This document shows, piece by piece, positions 35,445 to 44,134 of a stretch of DNA of 64,000 nt. The notes beneath the pieces are model-generated. The model did no database searches. It was not told where the DNA came from and saw only the letters and a list, made by a program, of their open reading frames with translations. Each line of letters opens with the position of its first letter. Position 1 is the first letter of the stretch. Both the position numbers and the translations under genes were made by a program. Source of the stretch: Candidatus Bathyarchaeia archaeon (lineage in GTDB: Archaea > Thermoproteota > Bathyarchaeia > Bathyarchaeales > Bathycorpusculaceae); NCBI GenBank assembly GCA_038873195.1, contig JAVZEV010000001.1, positions 958,490-1,022,489 on the forward strand, in the 5' to 3' direction.

Positions 35445-36518
35445 ATGAAAAGAATCATGGTTACTGGCGCTGGCGGACCTGCCGGCATAAACTTTGTTAT
35501 GTCGCTTCGCATCGCGCCGGAAAAAATGTTCATTGTCGGAACAGAAGCGAATCCACATTTTGTTTATTTGGCTCCCACCGAAGAGAAGTATCTGGTTCCA
35601 AAAGCAACAGAACAGCTTTACATCGATAAATTAAACGAGTTAATAGAAAAAGAGAAAATTGAATTTTTACATCCACAACCAGACATCGAAGTACAAGTTG
35701 TCTCAGAAAATCGCGAAAAACTCAAAGCAAAAACATTTCTGCCATCAAAAAAAGCAGTAAACACATGCCAAGACAAACTGGACTCCGCAAAAATCTGGCA
35801 AAACGAAGGCATACCAGTGGCGAGAACTATGGCTCTACGCAAAGAGCAAGATATAGACGACGCCTTCCAAAAGTTTGGAACACCCATTTGGATTAGAGCC
35901 AGACACGGCGCCGGCGGAAGAGGAAGCACACCAGCCAGTAATAAAGAAACAGCCATCTCATGGATTAACTATTGGAAATCACGAAACGTTGATTGGGAAT
36001 TCATCGCTCAAGAACACTTGCCAGGAAGAAACATCGGATTCCACAGTTTATGGAAAAACGGCGAACTCGTAACATCAATGGCAAGAGAACGCATCGAATA
36101 CGTCTACCCCTATCTGGCGCCCTCAGGCATAACAGGCACGCCATCCGTTCAAAAAACAGTACATGACAAGGAAGTAAATCGAATAGGAACAGAAGCTGTA
36201 CTAGCCATCGACCCAAACTTTACTGGCATAGCATGTGTAGACCTAAAAGAAAACAAGAATGGAGTCCCATGCGTAACTGAAATCAACGCGGGAAGAATGT
36301 TCACAACATCCTTCTTTTTTTCTTACGCAAGCAAAATCCTACGCAAAGACTACTACGCAAATATCCCATACTTATATTTGAAACTCGCCTACGGTGAAAG
36401 AATCCCGGAGATCCCAAAATATGATGTACTGCCAGAAAACATCTATTGGATCCGCCACATTGATGCGCCAGCGAAACTAGTTCGAAATGGAAAGACAATT
36501 GGAGAAATGTACCGTTGA
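35445..36518 (+). CDS. ATP-grasp protein, carbamoyl-phosphate-synthase-like
   Basis: A 357-residue ATP-grasp ligase resembling the carbamoyl phosphate synthase large subunit. Such proteins join a carboxylate to an amine or thiol using ATP, often for surface glycans or peptides. The N-terminal Rossmann-like domain starts MVTGAGGPAGINFVMSL; the ATP-grasp core shows KDKLDSAKIWQNEGIPVART-like, PIWIRARHGAGGRGS, ERIEYVYPYLAPSGITGTPSV and the metal-binding TEINAGR. It begins the glycan cluster, preceded by a TATA-like AATATAAAT around 35357. The HAD gene overlaps its end by four bases. Confidence 0.88.
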   Translation: MKRIMVTGAGGPAGINFVMSLRIAPEKMFIVGTEANPHFVYLAPTEEKYLVPKATEQLYIDKLNELIEKEKIEFLHPQPDIEVQVVSENREKLKAKTFLPSKKAVNTCQDKLDSAKIWQNEGIPVARTMALRKEQDIDDAFQKFGTPIWIRARHGAGGRGSTPASNKETAISWINYWKSRNVDWEFIAQEHLPGRNIGFHSLWKNGELVTSMARERIEYVYPYLAPSGITGTPSVQKTVHDKEVNRIGTEAVLAIDPNFTGIACVDLKENKNGVPCVTEINAGRMFTTSFFFSYASKILRKDYYANIPYLYLKLAYGERIPEIPKYDVLPENIYWIRHIDAPAKLVRNGKTIGEMYR

Positions 36519-37021
36519 TTAAAGCTGTCGTATTCGACCTTGACGGAACATTAATACACTTACCAATAGACTACGAGAAGCTTTTCAAAGAGTTTAGCAA
36601 AATTATGAAAACTGAAGAAGTACGACCGCTAACAGAAAAGATATCTAAATTGGATGAGAAGACAAGAAAAAGAGTTTTTGAAGTTTGGGACAGATTTGAA
36701 TTGGAAGCGCTGAAAAATTTTACAGTAAGCAAAAAAGGAATTATGCTTTACCAGAAATTTTCTAAAATTCCCAAAGCACTTGTGACAATGCAAGGCAAAA
36801 AGTTAGTTGAAAACATAACCGAACACTTAGGCTTGTCATTCAGTTTCACAATAACCAGAGAAGACAACCTCGATAGAACAAAACAATTGCAGAAAGCTGC
36901 ACAAATGTTAGAAAACAATCCCCAAAATATTCTATTTGTGGGTAATACAGAGGAAGATTATCTTGCTGCTAAAAAATTTGGATGTCAATTTATGAGGGTT
37001 AAAAATGAAAATATGGTATGA
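36515..37021 (+). CDS. HAD-superfamily phosphatase
   Basis: A 168-residue HAD hydrolase. Motif I is VFDLDGTLIHL with both catalytic aspartates, motif II is close to ALVTMQGK, and the C-terminal motifs lie in NILFVGNTEEDYLAAKKFG. The cap is small. It likely removes phosphate from a sugar or nucleotide-sugar precursor in the glycan cluster. The TTG start overlaps the ATP-grasp stop by four bases and its end overlaps the DUF354 gene by 17 bases, so three products are coupled. Confidence 0.85.
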   Translation: MIKAVVFDLDGTLIHLPIDYEKLFKEFSKIMKTEEVRPLTEKISKLDEKTRKRVFEVWDRFELEALKNFTVSKKGIMLYQKFSKIPKALVTMQGKKLVENITEHLGLSFSFTITREDNLDRTKQLQKAAQMLENNPQNILFVGNTEEDYLAAKKFGCQFMRVKNENMV

Positions 37022-37991
37022 TGCTTGCACAGGCAAACACGTAAGATATGGTGTAGCCATAGCAAAAAGACTTCGCGCTTTGAAACACGAAGTCATTTTA
37101 ACTACCAGAAAACATCCGGACACTTTACCTTTAGCGGAATTTTTAAACGAAAAATTCATTGTTGCTGGAAAATACAATCCAAAATCGTTACTAACGAGAT
37201 TAAAGGAAAGCACACGGCGTCAGCTGGCGTTCTGCAAAATTTTTGAGAAAGAAGCGCCTAAAGTGGCAATTTCCCATGGTTCTGTGGAATTATGTAGAGT
37301 GGCGTTTGGTTTAGGGGCGAAGGTGATTACGACTCTCGATACGACTTATGCTGAGGCTGTACATAGACTCACATTGCCTGTGTCCGATTATGTTGTCGTC
37401 TCAGAAGCGATTCCGAAGGAAAATTTACAAGCTTACGGTATTAAAGGAGAACTTGTGAGTTTTAACGGCGTAGACGAGGTAGCTTGGATTAAGAATTTTA
37501 AACCGAAAGCGAGGTATGATTTCGGGAAGCCGTTGATTATGGTTAGGCAAATAGAGGAAAAGGCTGTTTACACAAAGAAAGCGATTGACATGATTTCTTT
37601 GGCAAAGAAGTTGACAAGGCTTGGAAAAGTTGTTTTTCTCTCGAGATATCATCGTAAAACTGTTAGTGGCTTGATTGTTCCAAAAAGATTTGTAGATTCA
37701 ACGAGTTTAGCGGCTCAAGCAGACTTGTTTGTTGGTGTTGGAGGAACAATTACGAGAGAAGCTGCCTTGCAAGGGACACCCGCTATAGTCATAAATACTT
37801 TTCAGCAACAGTACGTGAATGACTTCTTAATGGAAAGAGGGTTTCCAATCGTGAAAGCTAATCCTTCTGAAGTAGTGAAAATTGCCGAGAAACTTTTAGG
37901 CAAAAAACAAGACACACGACAATTGTTGGATAAACTTGAAAATCCAGTTGACATCATCACAAAAATCGTGCAAAGATTGGAGACCTTATGA
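37005..37991 (+). CDS. DUF354 glycosyltransferase/epimerase-like protein
   Basis: A 328-residue DUF354 protein, a GT-B-fold family related to UDP-GlcNAc 2-epimerase and MurG-like transferases. Recognisable parts are MKIWYDACTGKHVRYGVAIAK at the start, ISHGSVELCRVAFGL, TTLDTTYAEAVHRLTLP and the late GVGGTITREAALQGTPAIVINTF, which is the nucleotide-sugar site. The function is inferred from context in the glycan cluster. It overlaps the upstream HAD gene. Confidence 0.85.
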   Translation: MKIWYDACTGKHVRYGVAIAKRLRALKHEVILTTRKHPDTLPLAEFLNEKFIVAGKYNPKSLLTRLKESTRRQLAFCKIFEKEAPKVAISHGSVELCRVAFGLGAKVITTLDTTYAEAVHRLTLPVSDYVVVSEAIPKENLQAYGIKGELVSFNGVDEVAWIKNFKPKARYDFGKPLIMVRQIEEKAVYTKKAIDMISLAKKLTRLGKVVFLSRYHRKTVSGLIVPKRFVDSTSLAAQADLFVGVGGTITREAALQGTPAIVINTFQQQYVNDFLMERGFPIVKANPSEVVKIAEKLLGKKQDTRQLLDKLENPVDIITKIVQRLETL

Positions 37992-38064
37992 AGTTATTGA
38001 AAGGTGTATTCAACGTAAGTTTATATGTGACTCAATGTTATTTGAAAATCTCCGGTGAACGTTT

Positions 38065-38925
38065 ATGCCAAAAGAGAGTGTTTTGATTGTCGGCTTAGGC
38101 GAAGTGGGCGGTGCCCTCTTTGAATTGTTCAGAGAAAGCGGAAAATTTGAAGTACACGGTTTTGATTTGAACACGGAAAAAATGCAAGAGATTACGGGAA
38201 CAACGGAACTTCCAAAAGCGGTTGACGTGATGCATATTTGTTATCCGTGCACAAAACAAGAAACATTTGTCAAAGTAACAATAGATTACATCAAAAAGAT
38301 TAATCCAAAACTCACAATAATCGAAAGCACAGTGCCACCGCTCACAACTCAGAAAATTTACGAAGCTACAAAGTCGCATATAGTTCATTCTCCAATCCGC
38401 GGAATGCACCAATCCTTGGAGACCATGAAGAGAGACATAATGTTCTGGAGCAAATATGTCGGCGGCTTCACGAAAGAAGCAACAGAAAGAGCCAAAAAAC
38501 ACTATGAAAGACTTGGATTGAAAGTCAAAATTCTGAAAAGCCCAGTAGAAACTGAACTAGCGAAGCTTTTCGAAACAACCTACAGAGCTTGGATGATTGC
38601 CTGCTTTCAAGAAATGCATCGCATCTCACTATGCTTCAATGCGGATTTTGATGAAGTTGTGGATATGCTTGAGGATATACATCGTTTGAGGTTGAATAAG
38701 CCTATTCATTATCCCGACGTTATTGGTGGACATTGTTTGATACCGAACACCGAATTATTGTTAAGTGTTTATGACTCGAAATTTCTGCGTTTGATTTTGG
38801 AATCGAACGAAAAGAGAAAGGAAGAGATTGAGGATGAAGTTGTAAAGGGTGAAGTTGAGAAAGTTAAAAAGAGAGCGGATATGCTGCAAAAAGAATTAAT
38901 GCGCAGATTAGGAAAGCATTCTTAG
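38065..38925 (+). CDS. NAD-binding nucleotide-sugar dehydrogenase-like protein
   Basis: A 286-residue dehydrogenase-fold protein. The N-terminus has a Rossmann motif (LIVGLGEVGGALFELF) and IIESTVPPLTTQKIY, as in UDP-glucose/GDP-mannose dehydrogenases, and the second domain has ELAKLFETTYRAWMIACFQEMHRI, like the 6-phosphogluconate dehydrogenase-type helix. It lacks the third, sugar-binding domain of true UDP-sugar dehydrogenases and their catalytic cysteine segment GGxCxPKD is here GGHCLIPNTE, which keeps the Cys. The role in the glycan cluster is probably a redox step on a sugar. Confidence 0.78.
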   Translation: MPKESVLIVGLGEVGGALFELFRESGKFEVHGFDLNTEKMQEITGTTELPKAVDVMHICYPCTKQETFVKVTIDYIKKINPKLTIIESTVPPLTTQKIYEATKSHIVHSPIRGMHQSLETMKRDIMFWSKYVGGFTKEATERAKKHYERLGLKVKILKSPVETELAKLFETTYRAWMIACFQEMHRISLCFNADFDEVVDMLEDIHRLRLNKPIHYPDVIGGHCLIPNTELLLSVYDSKFLRLILESNEKRKEEIEDEVVKGEVEKVKKRADMLQKELMRRLGKHS

Positions 38926-39010
38926 ATATGGCTTGCTCAAATCATTAGTTCATTCTGATTTTTCGAAAATATTTAAGGTAGGATAAAGTGTGTAGTTTAA
39001 TGGTGCTGCA

Positions 39011-39952
39011 ATGAAAGTGGTCATGGTTAACGATTGCGCTTTTGTCGGAGAAACCTTGCTAAAGTATATGCCGCCGGACATAGAAAAACAGCACATTAAG
39101 CGCAGTAGAGGTTTATGGAGCAAAACTTTCGGTTTAGCCTATAAAATTTTGAAAGCGAAAGGCGATGTATACCATATTCATTATCTTCTTCAAGACTGTT
39201 ACATTGCAGCACGTTTAGGAAAAAAACCATTAATTGGACATGTACACGGGAGCGATTTGAGAGTCAGCCTCAAGCATCCTTTATGGAGCAGAATAGTCAA
39301 GCATAATTTGAAAAAATGTGACAAAGTTTTGGTGAGCACGCCGGATGTTCTTGGCATTGCAAAGCGGTTCAGAGAAGATGCTGAGTATCTGCCTAATCCT
39401 GTTGATGCAGAGATTTTTTACCCGAAACCTCTTGTGGAACACGATGGAAAGAAGAGAGTGCTTATTGCAAGCGATTCAAACTGGAATGTGAAGGGTACAG
39501 ACGTGGCAATACGAGCTCTAGGCAAGATTAAAGAAGAAGTTGAAGTCAGCATTATTAGGTACGGCGTGGATTTTGAAAAAACCGTAAGTCTAGCTTACTC
39601 GGTTGGCTTACATGTGAATGTACTGCCCAAAGTTCCTCACGAGAAACTCAACCAGTACTATTGGAATGCGGACGTAGTTATTGACAGATTTAAACTGGGG
39701 TCTTTGGGAGTTGTTTCGTTAGAAGCAATAGCATGCGGCAGACCAGTAATAACGTATGTCTCATCAGAATATCCTGAGTATAACAACTTTCCATTGAAGG
39801 ATGTCGTAACAGAGAATGAAATTGTAAAGGCTATAGAAAATGCAGATAATGATTTGTGGAAAAAAGAATACGATTATTTCAAGACGGGACATACGATAGA
39901 TGCGATTTTGGAAAATCTGATAAAAATTTATGATTCTGTGAGGAGTTGCTAA
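39011..39952 (+). CDS. Glycosyltransferase family 4
   Basis: A 313-residue GT-B glycosyltransferase of the GT4 type. The N-terminal acceptor domain (MVNDCAFVGETLLKYMP, DVYHIHYLLQD, GHVHGSDLR) is followed by the donor domain (EYLPNPVDAEIFYPKP, DVVIDRFKLGSLGVVSLEAIACGRPVITY), where the E-x7-E of retaining enzymes is replaced by a less usual spacing ending at SLEAIA. It is shorter than many GT4 enzymes. A TATA-like ATATTTAAGG lies around 38970. The next gene starts one base after its stop. Confidence 0.87.
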   Translation: MKVVMVNDCAFVGETLLKYMPPDIEKQHIKRSRGLWSKTFGLAYKILKAKGDVYHIHYLLQDCYIAARLGKKPLIGHVHGSDLRVSLKHPLWSRIVKHNLKKCDKVLVSTPDVLGIAKRFREDAEYLPNPVDAEIFYPKPLVEHDGKKRVLIASDSNWNVKGTDVAIRALGKIKEEVEVSIIRYGVDFEKTVSLAYSVGLHVNVLPKVPHEKLNQYYWNADVVIDRFKLGSLGVVSLEAIACGRPVITYVSSEYPEYNNFPLKDVVTENEIVKAIENADNDLWKKEYDYFKTGHTIDAILENLIKIYDSVRSC

Positions 39953-41119
39953 ATGCGCGTGCTTCTCACATCCACAGATAACCCTTACATAACGCATCTT
40001 GGAGGAAAACACATTCACCTACTACTGTTAGAACGAGGATTAAGAGAAATAGGTGCTGAGGTTATTACGCTTTATTATAATCCAAAGAATTTGAGAGAAT
40101 TAATCAAACGAAGTGCCTTGCTTCTATTAAAGGACAAATATGGATACAAGTCCAAACTTAAGTGGATGATAGACTACTTGCGAAGGCACATTCCAGAAAA
40201 TGCCTTTGACGTAATCCATGCTCACGATGTCTTATCCTTAATAAGCACCGCAGAAAATCCTCAAAAGAAAGTGTTAACTCTTCACGGTTATTTCGCAAGG
40301 GAAAACATAGAATTTATAGAAAACGAAAAAACTCGTGAAGAACTGTATCCATATTTTTTGCAACTTGAGAGGGAAGGGATGAAAAATGCAGATTACGTGA
40401 TAACTGTTGACCAGCGACTGAAAGAATATGTCATTTCAGAATTTAACTATCCAGCAGACAAGATTAGCGTAACGCATAATGCTGTTGACACGGACTTATT
40501 CAAGCCAGTTTCAGAAGACGAGCAAAGGAAACTGAAGAAGACCTTTGGATTCAGTGAAGACAACATTATTATTTTAGTGGCTAGAAGGCTTGTGGAAAAG
40601 AATGGTGTAATCTATGCTGTCCAAGCCTTGAAGCACATAAAAAATGAACAAATAAGAATGGTTATTGCTGGGGACGGCCCAGAAAAAGACAAGATAATGA
40701 GAGAAGCAGATGAAGATAATAGAATACGTTTTGCTGGGTTAATTCCTCATAACAAAATTGCGCCTTACTACAAGATGGCAGATATTATCCTCATACCTTC
40801 AATAACTTCTCATGGCATCCAAGAAGCTACATCGCTTGCTATGTTAGAAGGAATGGCTTGCGGCAAAGTCGCTATATGCTCTAACATCGGTGGAATGCGC
40901 GAAGTTATCAGTCATATGGAAAATGGGATACTCATAGAAGAGAAAGCCCCGAAAAACATAGCGGAAGCAATTAAAGAACTTGTGGAAAATAAAGAATTAA
41001 CAACGGAATTAGGAAGACAAGCAAGAGAATATGTGTTAAAAAACCACTCTTACGTGGTCCATGCCAAAAAAATCCTAGAAATTTATAGTAATGTGTTGGG
41101 AGAAAGAAAGAATGGCTGA
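39953..41119 (+). CDS. Glycosyltransferase family 4
   Basis: A 388-residue retaining GT4 transferase with a full two-domain layout. The start has LGGKHIHLLLLERGLREIGAEV, then DVIHAHDV, LTLHGYFARE, VTHNAVDTDLFKP, IILVARRLVEKNGVIYAVQAL and GDGPEKDKI. The donor-site motif is ATSLAMLEGMACGKVAICSNIGGMREVI, with ILIEEKAP as in GT4. It follows the previous transferase directly and overlaps the next gene by eight bases. Confidence 0.9.
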   Translation: MRVLLTSTDNPYITHLGGKHIHLLLLERGLREIGAEVITLYYNPKNLRELIKRSALLLLKDKYGYKSKLKWMIDYLRRHIPENAFDVIHAHDVLSLISTAENPQKKVLTLHGYFARENIEFIENEKTREELYPYFLQLEREGMKNADYVITVDQRLKEYVISEFNYPADKISVTHNAVDTDLFKPVSEDEQRKLKKTFGFSEDNIIILVARRLVEKNGVIYAVQALKHIKNEQIRMVIAGDGPEKDKIMREADEDNRIRFAGLIPHNKIAPYYKMADIILIPSITSHGIQEATSLAMLEGMACGKVAICSNIGGMREVISHMENGILIEEKAPKNIAEAIKELVENKELTTELGRQAREYVLKNHSYVVHAKKILEIYSNVLGERKNG

Positions 41120-42251
41120 AAACCCTGAAGTTTCAGTGTTGATGCCAACATTTAACGACGCAAAATACATATGCAACGCAATAGAAAGCCTCCTAAATCA
41201 AAGCTACAAAAAATGGGAACTGATAATAATAGACGATGGTTCTATGGACGATACACCAGCCATTATTAATAGATTTGTAGATGACAGAATTATCTATCTA
41301 CAACAAAAAAATAGTGGACAGTTGAATGCTTTGATGAATGGTACTAAATTTTTGCGGGGTAGGTTCGTTACAGTTCTACATTCCGACGATGAGTTTCTGG
41401 ATGAAATGGCATTAGAAAGAAACATTTCACAATTGAAAAACCAAAATTACGACGGTGTTTTTGCTGATTTATACCAAATGGACGAACGCGGAGCGATTAA
41501 CGGAATAGCAAAAACTGTAAGTTCCATTGACTTTTTCTCACCTGCAGTATTGTTTTTAAATAGAGGGTCGAATATAGCCTCTGATGTATTCTTTGTTAAA
41601 AGAGCAGCGTTTCAAAATGTAATTTCAACTTACATTACTTGGAATATGCCTTACTGGTTAAAATTTACCGAGAAAACCGTTGCTGTTTTGAAATTAAAAA
41701 AAATCAAACCATGGTATAAATATCGAGTATACCCAGAAAATTACGCTAGATCTGATGCTGGAAAGTTTGAAACTACAAACGGCTGTTTAAGAACAGTGAT
41801 TGAACTCGGCAAACGATTGAATTTCCCATTTTTGAAACTTCAAAGAGTAGGAATCAGAGTTTTTAAAAGATGGTCAAAACCATTCTTTACTCAAAAACCC
41901 AGTTCTCCTAAATGCTTGTTGGATATGATTCAGCTTGTTTTGCGCTCTTATTATGATGAGATTCCAAAAAATCCTTATTTTGAAGCCTTGCTTGGATTCT
42001 ATGCAAACTTTCCATCAAATCGAACAATAAATTTGCAATTCAAAGACACGGAAGAAATATTTCAAGGAAAAGACGCACGAAATTTCTTGAATTTAATGAA
42101 TAAAAACATGTTGCCTTCCTATTTGAATTTCCTTCTCAAAGAAGCAGCTAAGGGAATCGGAAAGGCTGTCGTAACAAATAGGAAAGATTATCGAAAGGTA
42201 GCGGACACGATGCGATTCTTAAATCTACTAACTACAATTGTTATAGAATAA
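41112..42251 (+). CDS. Glycosyltransferase family 2
   Basis: A 379-residue inverting GT-A glycosyltransferase. The nucleotide-sugar site is shown by VSVLMPTFNDAKYICNAIESLLNQS, ELIIIDDGSMDDTP and the metal-binding HSDDE (the DXD equivalent). The C-terminal about 200 residues are less conserved and mainly helical. ATG at 41112 has a purine-rich GGAGAAAG upstream and overlaps the preceding gene; a frame extension to 41091 lacks support. Confidence 0.88.
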   Translation: MAENPEVSVLMPTFNDAKYICNAIESLLNQSYKKWELIIIDDGSMDDTPAIINRFVDDRIIYLQQKNSGQLNALMNGTKFLRGRFVTVLHSDDEFLDEMALERNISQLKNQNYDGVFADLYQMDERGAINGIAKTVSSIDFFSPAVLFLNRGSNIASDVFFVKRAAFQNVISTYITWNMPYWLKFTEKTVAVLKLKKIKPWYKYRVYPENYARSDAGKFETTNGCLRTVIELGKRLNFPFLKLQRVGIRVFKRWSKPFFTQKPSSPKCLLDMIQLVLRSYYDEIPKNPYFEALLGFYANFPSNRTINLQFKDTEEIFQGKDARNFLNLMNKNMLPSYLNFLLKEAAKGIGKAVVTNRKDYRKVADTMRFLNLLTTIVIE

Positions 42252-42606
42252 CTTAAAATCAATAATTTAGATTTAGAAAAATATCTCTCCTTAAAAACAA
42301 CATGAAGTAAAACATCATTATACAAAAATCTAAACTAGTTTTGGAGAGATATCAAGCGAACCATTGAGTAGCGTAAACAGAATTATTAGTTACTGACGTG
42401 AATAGTTTGTTGAGTTTACCCAGAATAGTTCACAATTATTCCGTCCCATGAGGAAGAGAGTATTATCGTCAAATAAATGGAATATAAACTGATTAAAGAA
42501 AAATTTAGATGCCCTTTCTCAAAATTTTTTAGCAAATTCAAAAATGCATAAAGGGTTTATAAATGTAGAATCTAATTTCATTTTAAAATGGCGAATGGAG
42601 ACGACA
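42252..42606. other. AT-rich gap in the glycan cluster
   Basis: About 355 bases without a convincing gene. It holds two interleaved perfect inverted repeats: TTTAGATTT (42266-42274) with AAATCTAAA (42326-42334), and ATATCTCTCC (42281-42290) with GGAGAGATAT (42343-42352). The order means they cross rather than nest. I see no tRNA, transposase remnant or open frame of note. Confidence 0.5.
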
Positions 42607-44103
42607 TTGATAAAATTAAGAATTGACGTGGATTATCCTTATCCTTCGAGAATTAGAAGTTTCATTTATACAGCTTTTAACATTAAAGTTGGCAAGGATT
42701 ACTTGAAGAATTCAAAGATACTTGCTAGAATGATTAACGAATCGCCGAGAGAAGTGAAAGCTTACTGGTTTTTTACGCCAAAAACAATCCCAGACAAAGA
42801 ATTGTTAAGTTTGCTAAATAATGATAGACATGAGGTTGCTCTTCACATTGCAAACGACCCCTATAAAGAGTTGAAAATGCTGGAGCAGGTAACAAACAGA
42901 AAAATACGCTACTACACGATTCATGGAACTGCCCGCTTTCTAGCGAGGATAATGTGGAAGCGATGGAAAGCGAAAGCGCCAAAAATCCCAGAAGACTTTC
43001 CGCTACAGTCTTTTTACCAGTTTCCTACTGAAGGCTTAGACATTCTTTGTTACACCCACAATCAAGAAACGGCAACAAAAATCGCAGAAGACTACATTAG
43101 AAACGGACGCATCCTGCATATTCACCCGATATGGCTTTTTCAAAGAGGAAAAATAAACCGCAGAGGACCTTACTACGATACGTTGAGGAGAATTTTGAAC
43201 GTGGACAAGGAACTCGAAACGTTGGAAATACACAAGAAAATCTTTTTAAAGATAGCCAGAGACGCAAAAGAATATGAACGAAACGTAATTCCCGATGAGA
43301 GGTTTCTTGAGAAACTTAGGGAAAGAGGCATAGACATATTCACGTTTATTGAGAGAAAATGGTGTCACACACTTCCAAATCCTGCAAAAGGCTGGATAAA
43401 GGTAGACGACAATGTTGGGCTTCTGCGAATAAACAGCTACGAAGAATGGTGGAGTAGCATAGGGAAAAAGACGCGAAACATGGTTCGTAAAGCAGAAAAA
43501 AGCGGAATCAGAACAGAAATAGTAGAGCCAAGCGTGAAGCTGGCAGAAGGCATCTGGAAAATCTACAATGAAACACCAATACGACAGGAAAGAGGATTTC
43601 CACATTTTGGAACACACTTAGATGTAGTAAAAAAAGTGGTGTTTTCGTCACAGAATTGTACTTTTATTGGAGCATTCCTTCAAGAGGAACTTGTGGGATT
43701 TATACAACTAGTTCATGGAGATAACGTAGCCATTATCTCACAGATACTTTCACTTCAGAAACACTGGGACAAAGCAGTAAACAACGCACTAGTGGCTAAA
43801 GCTGTTGAAGTTTGTGCAAGCAATGGTATTCGGTGGCTTATGTATGGCAGAATGGGAAACCATCCATCGCTTGACAAATTTAAAGAGAGTAATGGAGTCA
43901 CTAAATTCACGCTCACTCGATATTGCATACCTTTAACAAGAAAAGGAGTGATGGCCACAAAACTTGGATTACATAGAGAAATTAAGGACGCACTCCCACA
44001 ATCAGTAAAATATCTGCTTATTCCAATTTACAATTGGGTTAGCAGAACAAAAATAAAATTTAAGCTACTTTTAAAACCAGCACAAAACAAATTACCGTCT
44101 TGA
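42607..44103 (+). CDS. NodB-like deacetylase fused to FemAB/GNAT acyltransferase
   Basis: About 498 residues with two regions. The first 240 look like a polysaccharide deacetylase (NodB fold): IDVDY near residue 7, HEVALHIAND at 75-84, YTIHG near 104 and RILHIHPIW at 168-176. The usual His-x3-His is here H80-x3-D84. The second half resembles FemAB/GNAT acyltransferases: WWSSIGKKTRNMVRKAEKSGI, ETPIRQERGFPHFG, TFIGAFLQEELVGFIQLV and ALVAKAVEVCASNGIRWLMYG. Such a pair could swap an acyl group on a surface sugar. GGAG six bases before TTG 42607 supports this start; ATG 42595 and 42544 are in frame. Confidence 0.7.
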   Translation: MIKLRIDVDYPYPSRIRSFIYTAFNIKVGKDYLKNSKILARMINESPREVKAYWFFTPKTIPDKELLSLLNNDRHEVALHIANDPYKELKMLEQVTNRKIRYYTIHGTARFLARIMWKRWKAKAPKIPEDFPLQSFYQFPTEGLDILCYTHNQETATKIAEDYIRNGRILHIHPIWLFQRGKINRRGPYYDTLRRILNVDKELETLEIHKKIFLKIARDAKEYERNVIPDERFLEKLRERGIDIFTFIERKWCHTLPNPAKGWIKVDDNVGLLRINSYEEWWSSIGKKTRNMVRKAEKSGIRTEIVEPSVKLAEGIWKIYNETPIRQERGFPHFGTHLDVVKKVVFSSQNCTFIGAFLQEELVGFIQLVHGDNVAIISQILSLQKHWDKAVNNALVAKAVEVCASNGIRWLMYGRMGNHPSLDKFKESNGVTKFTLTRYCIPLTRKGVMATKLGLHREIKDALPQSVKYLLIPIYNWVSRTKIKFKLLLKPAQNKLPS

Positions 44104-44134
44104 GTGCACTCATTAAGGTAACCAAGGTGACCCG

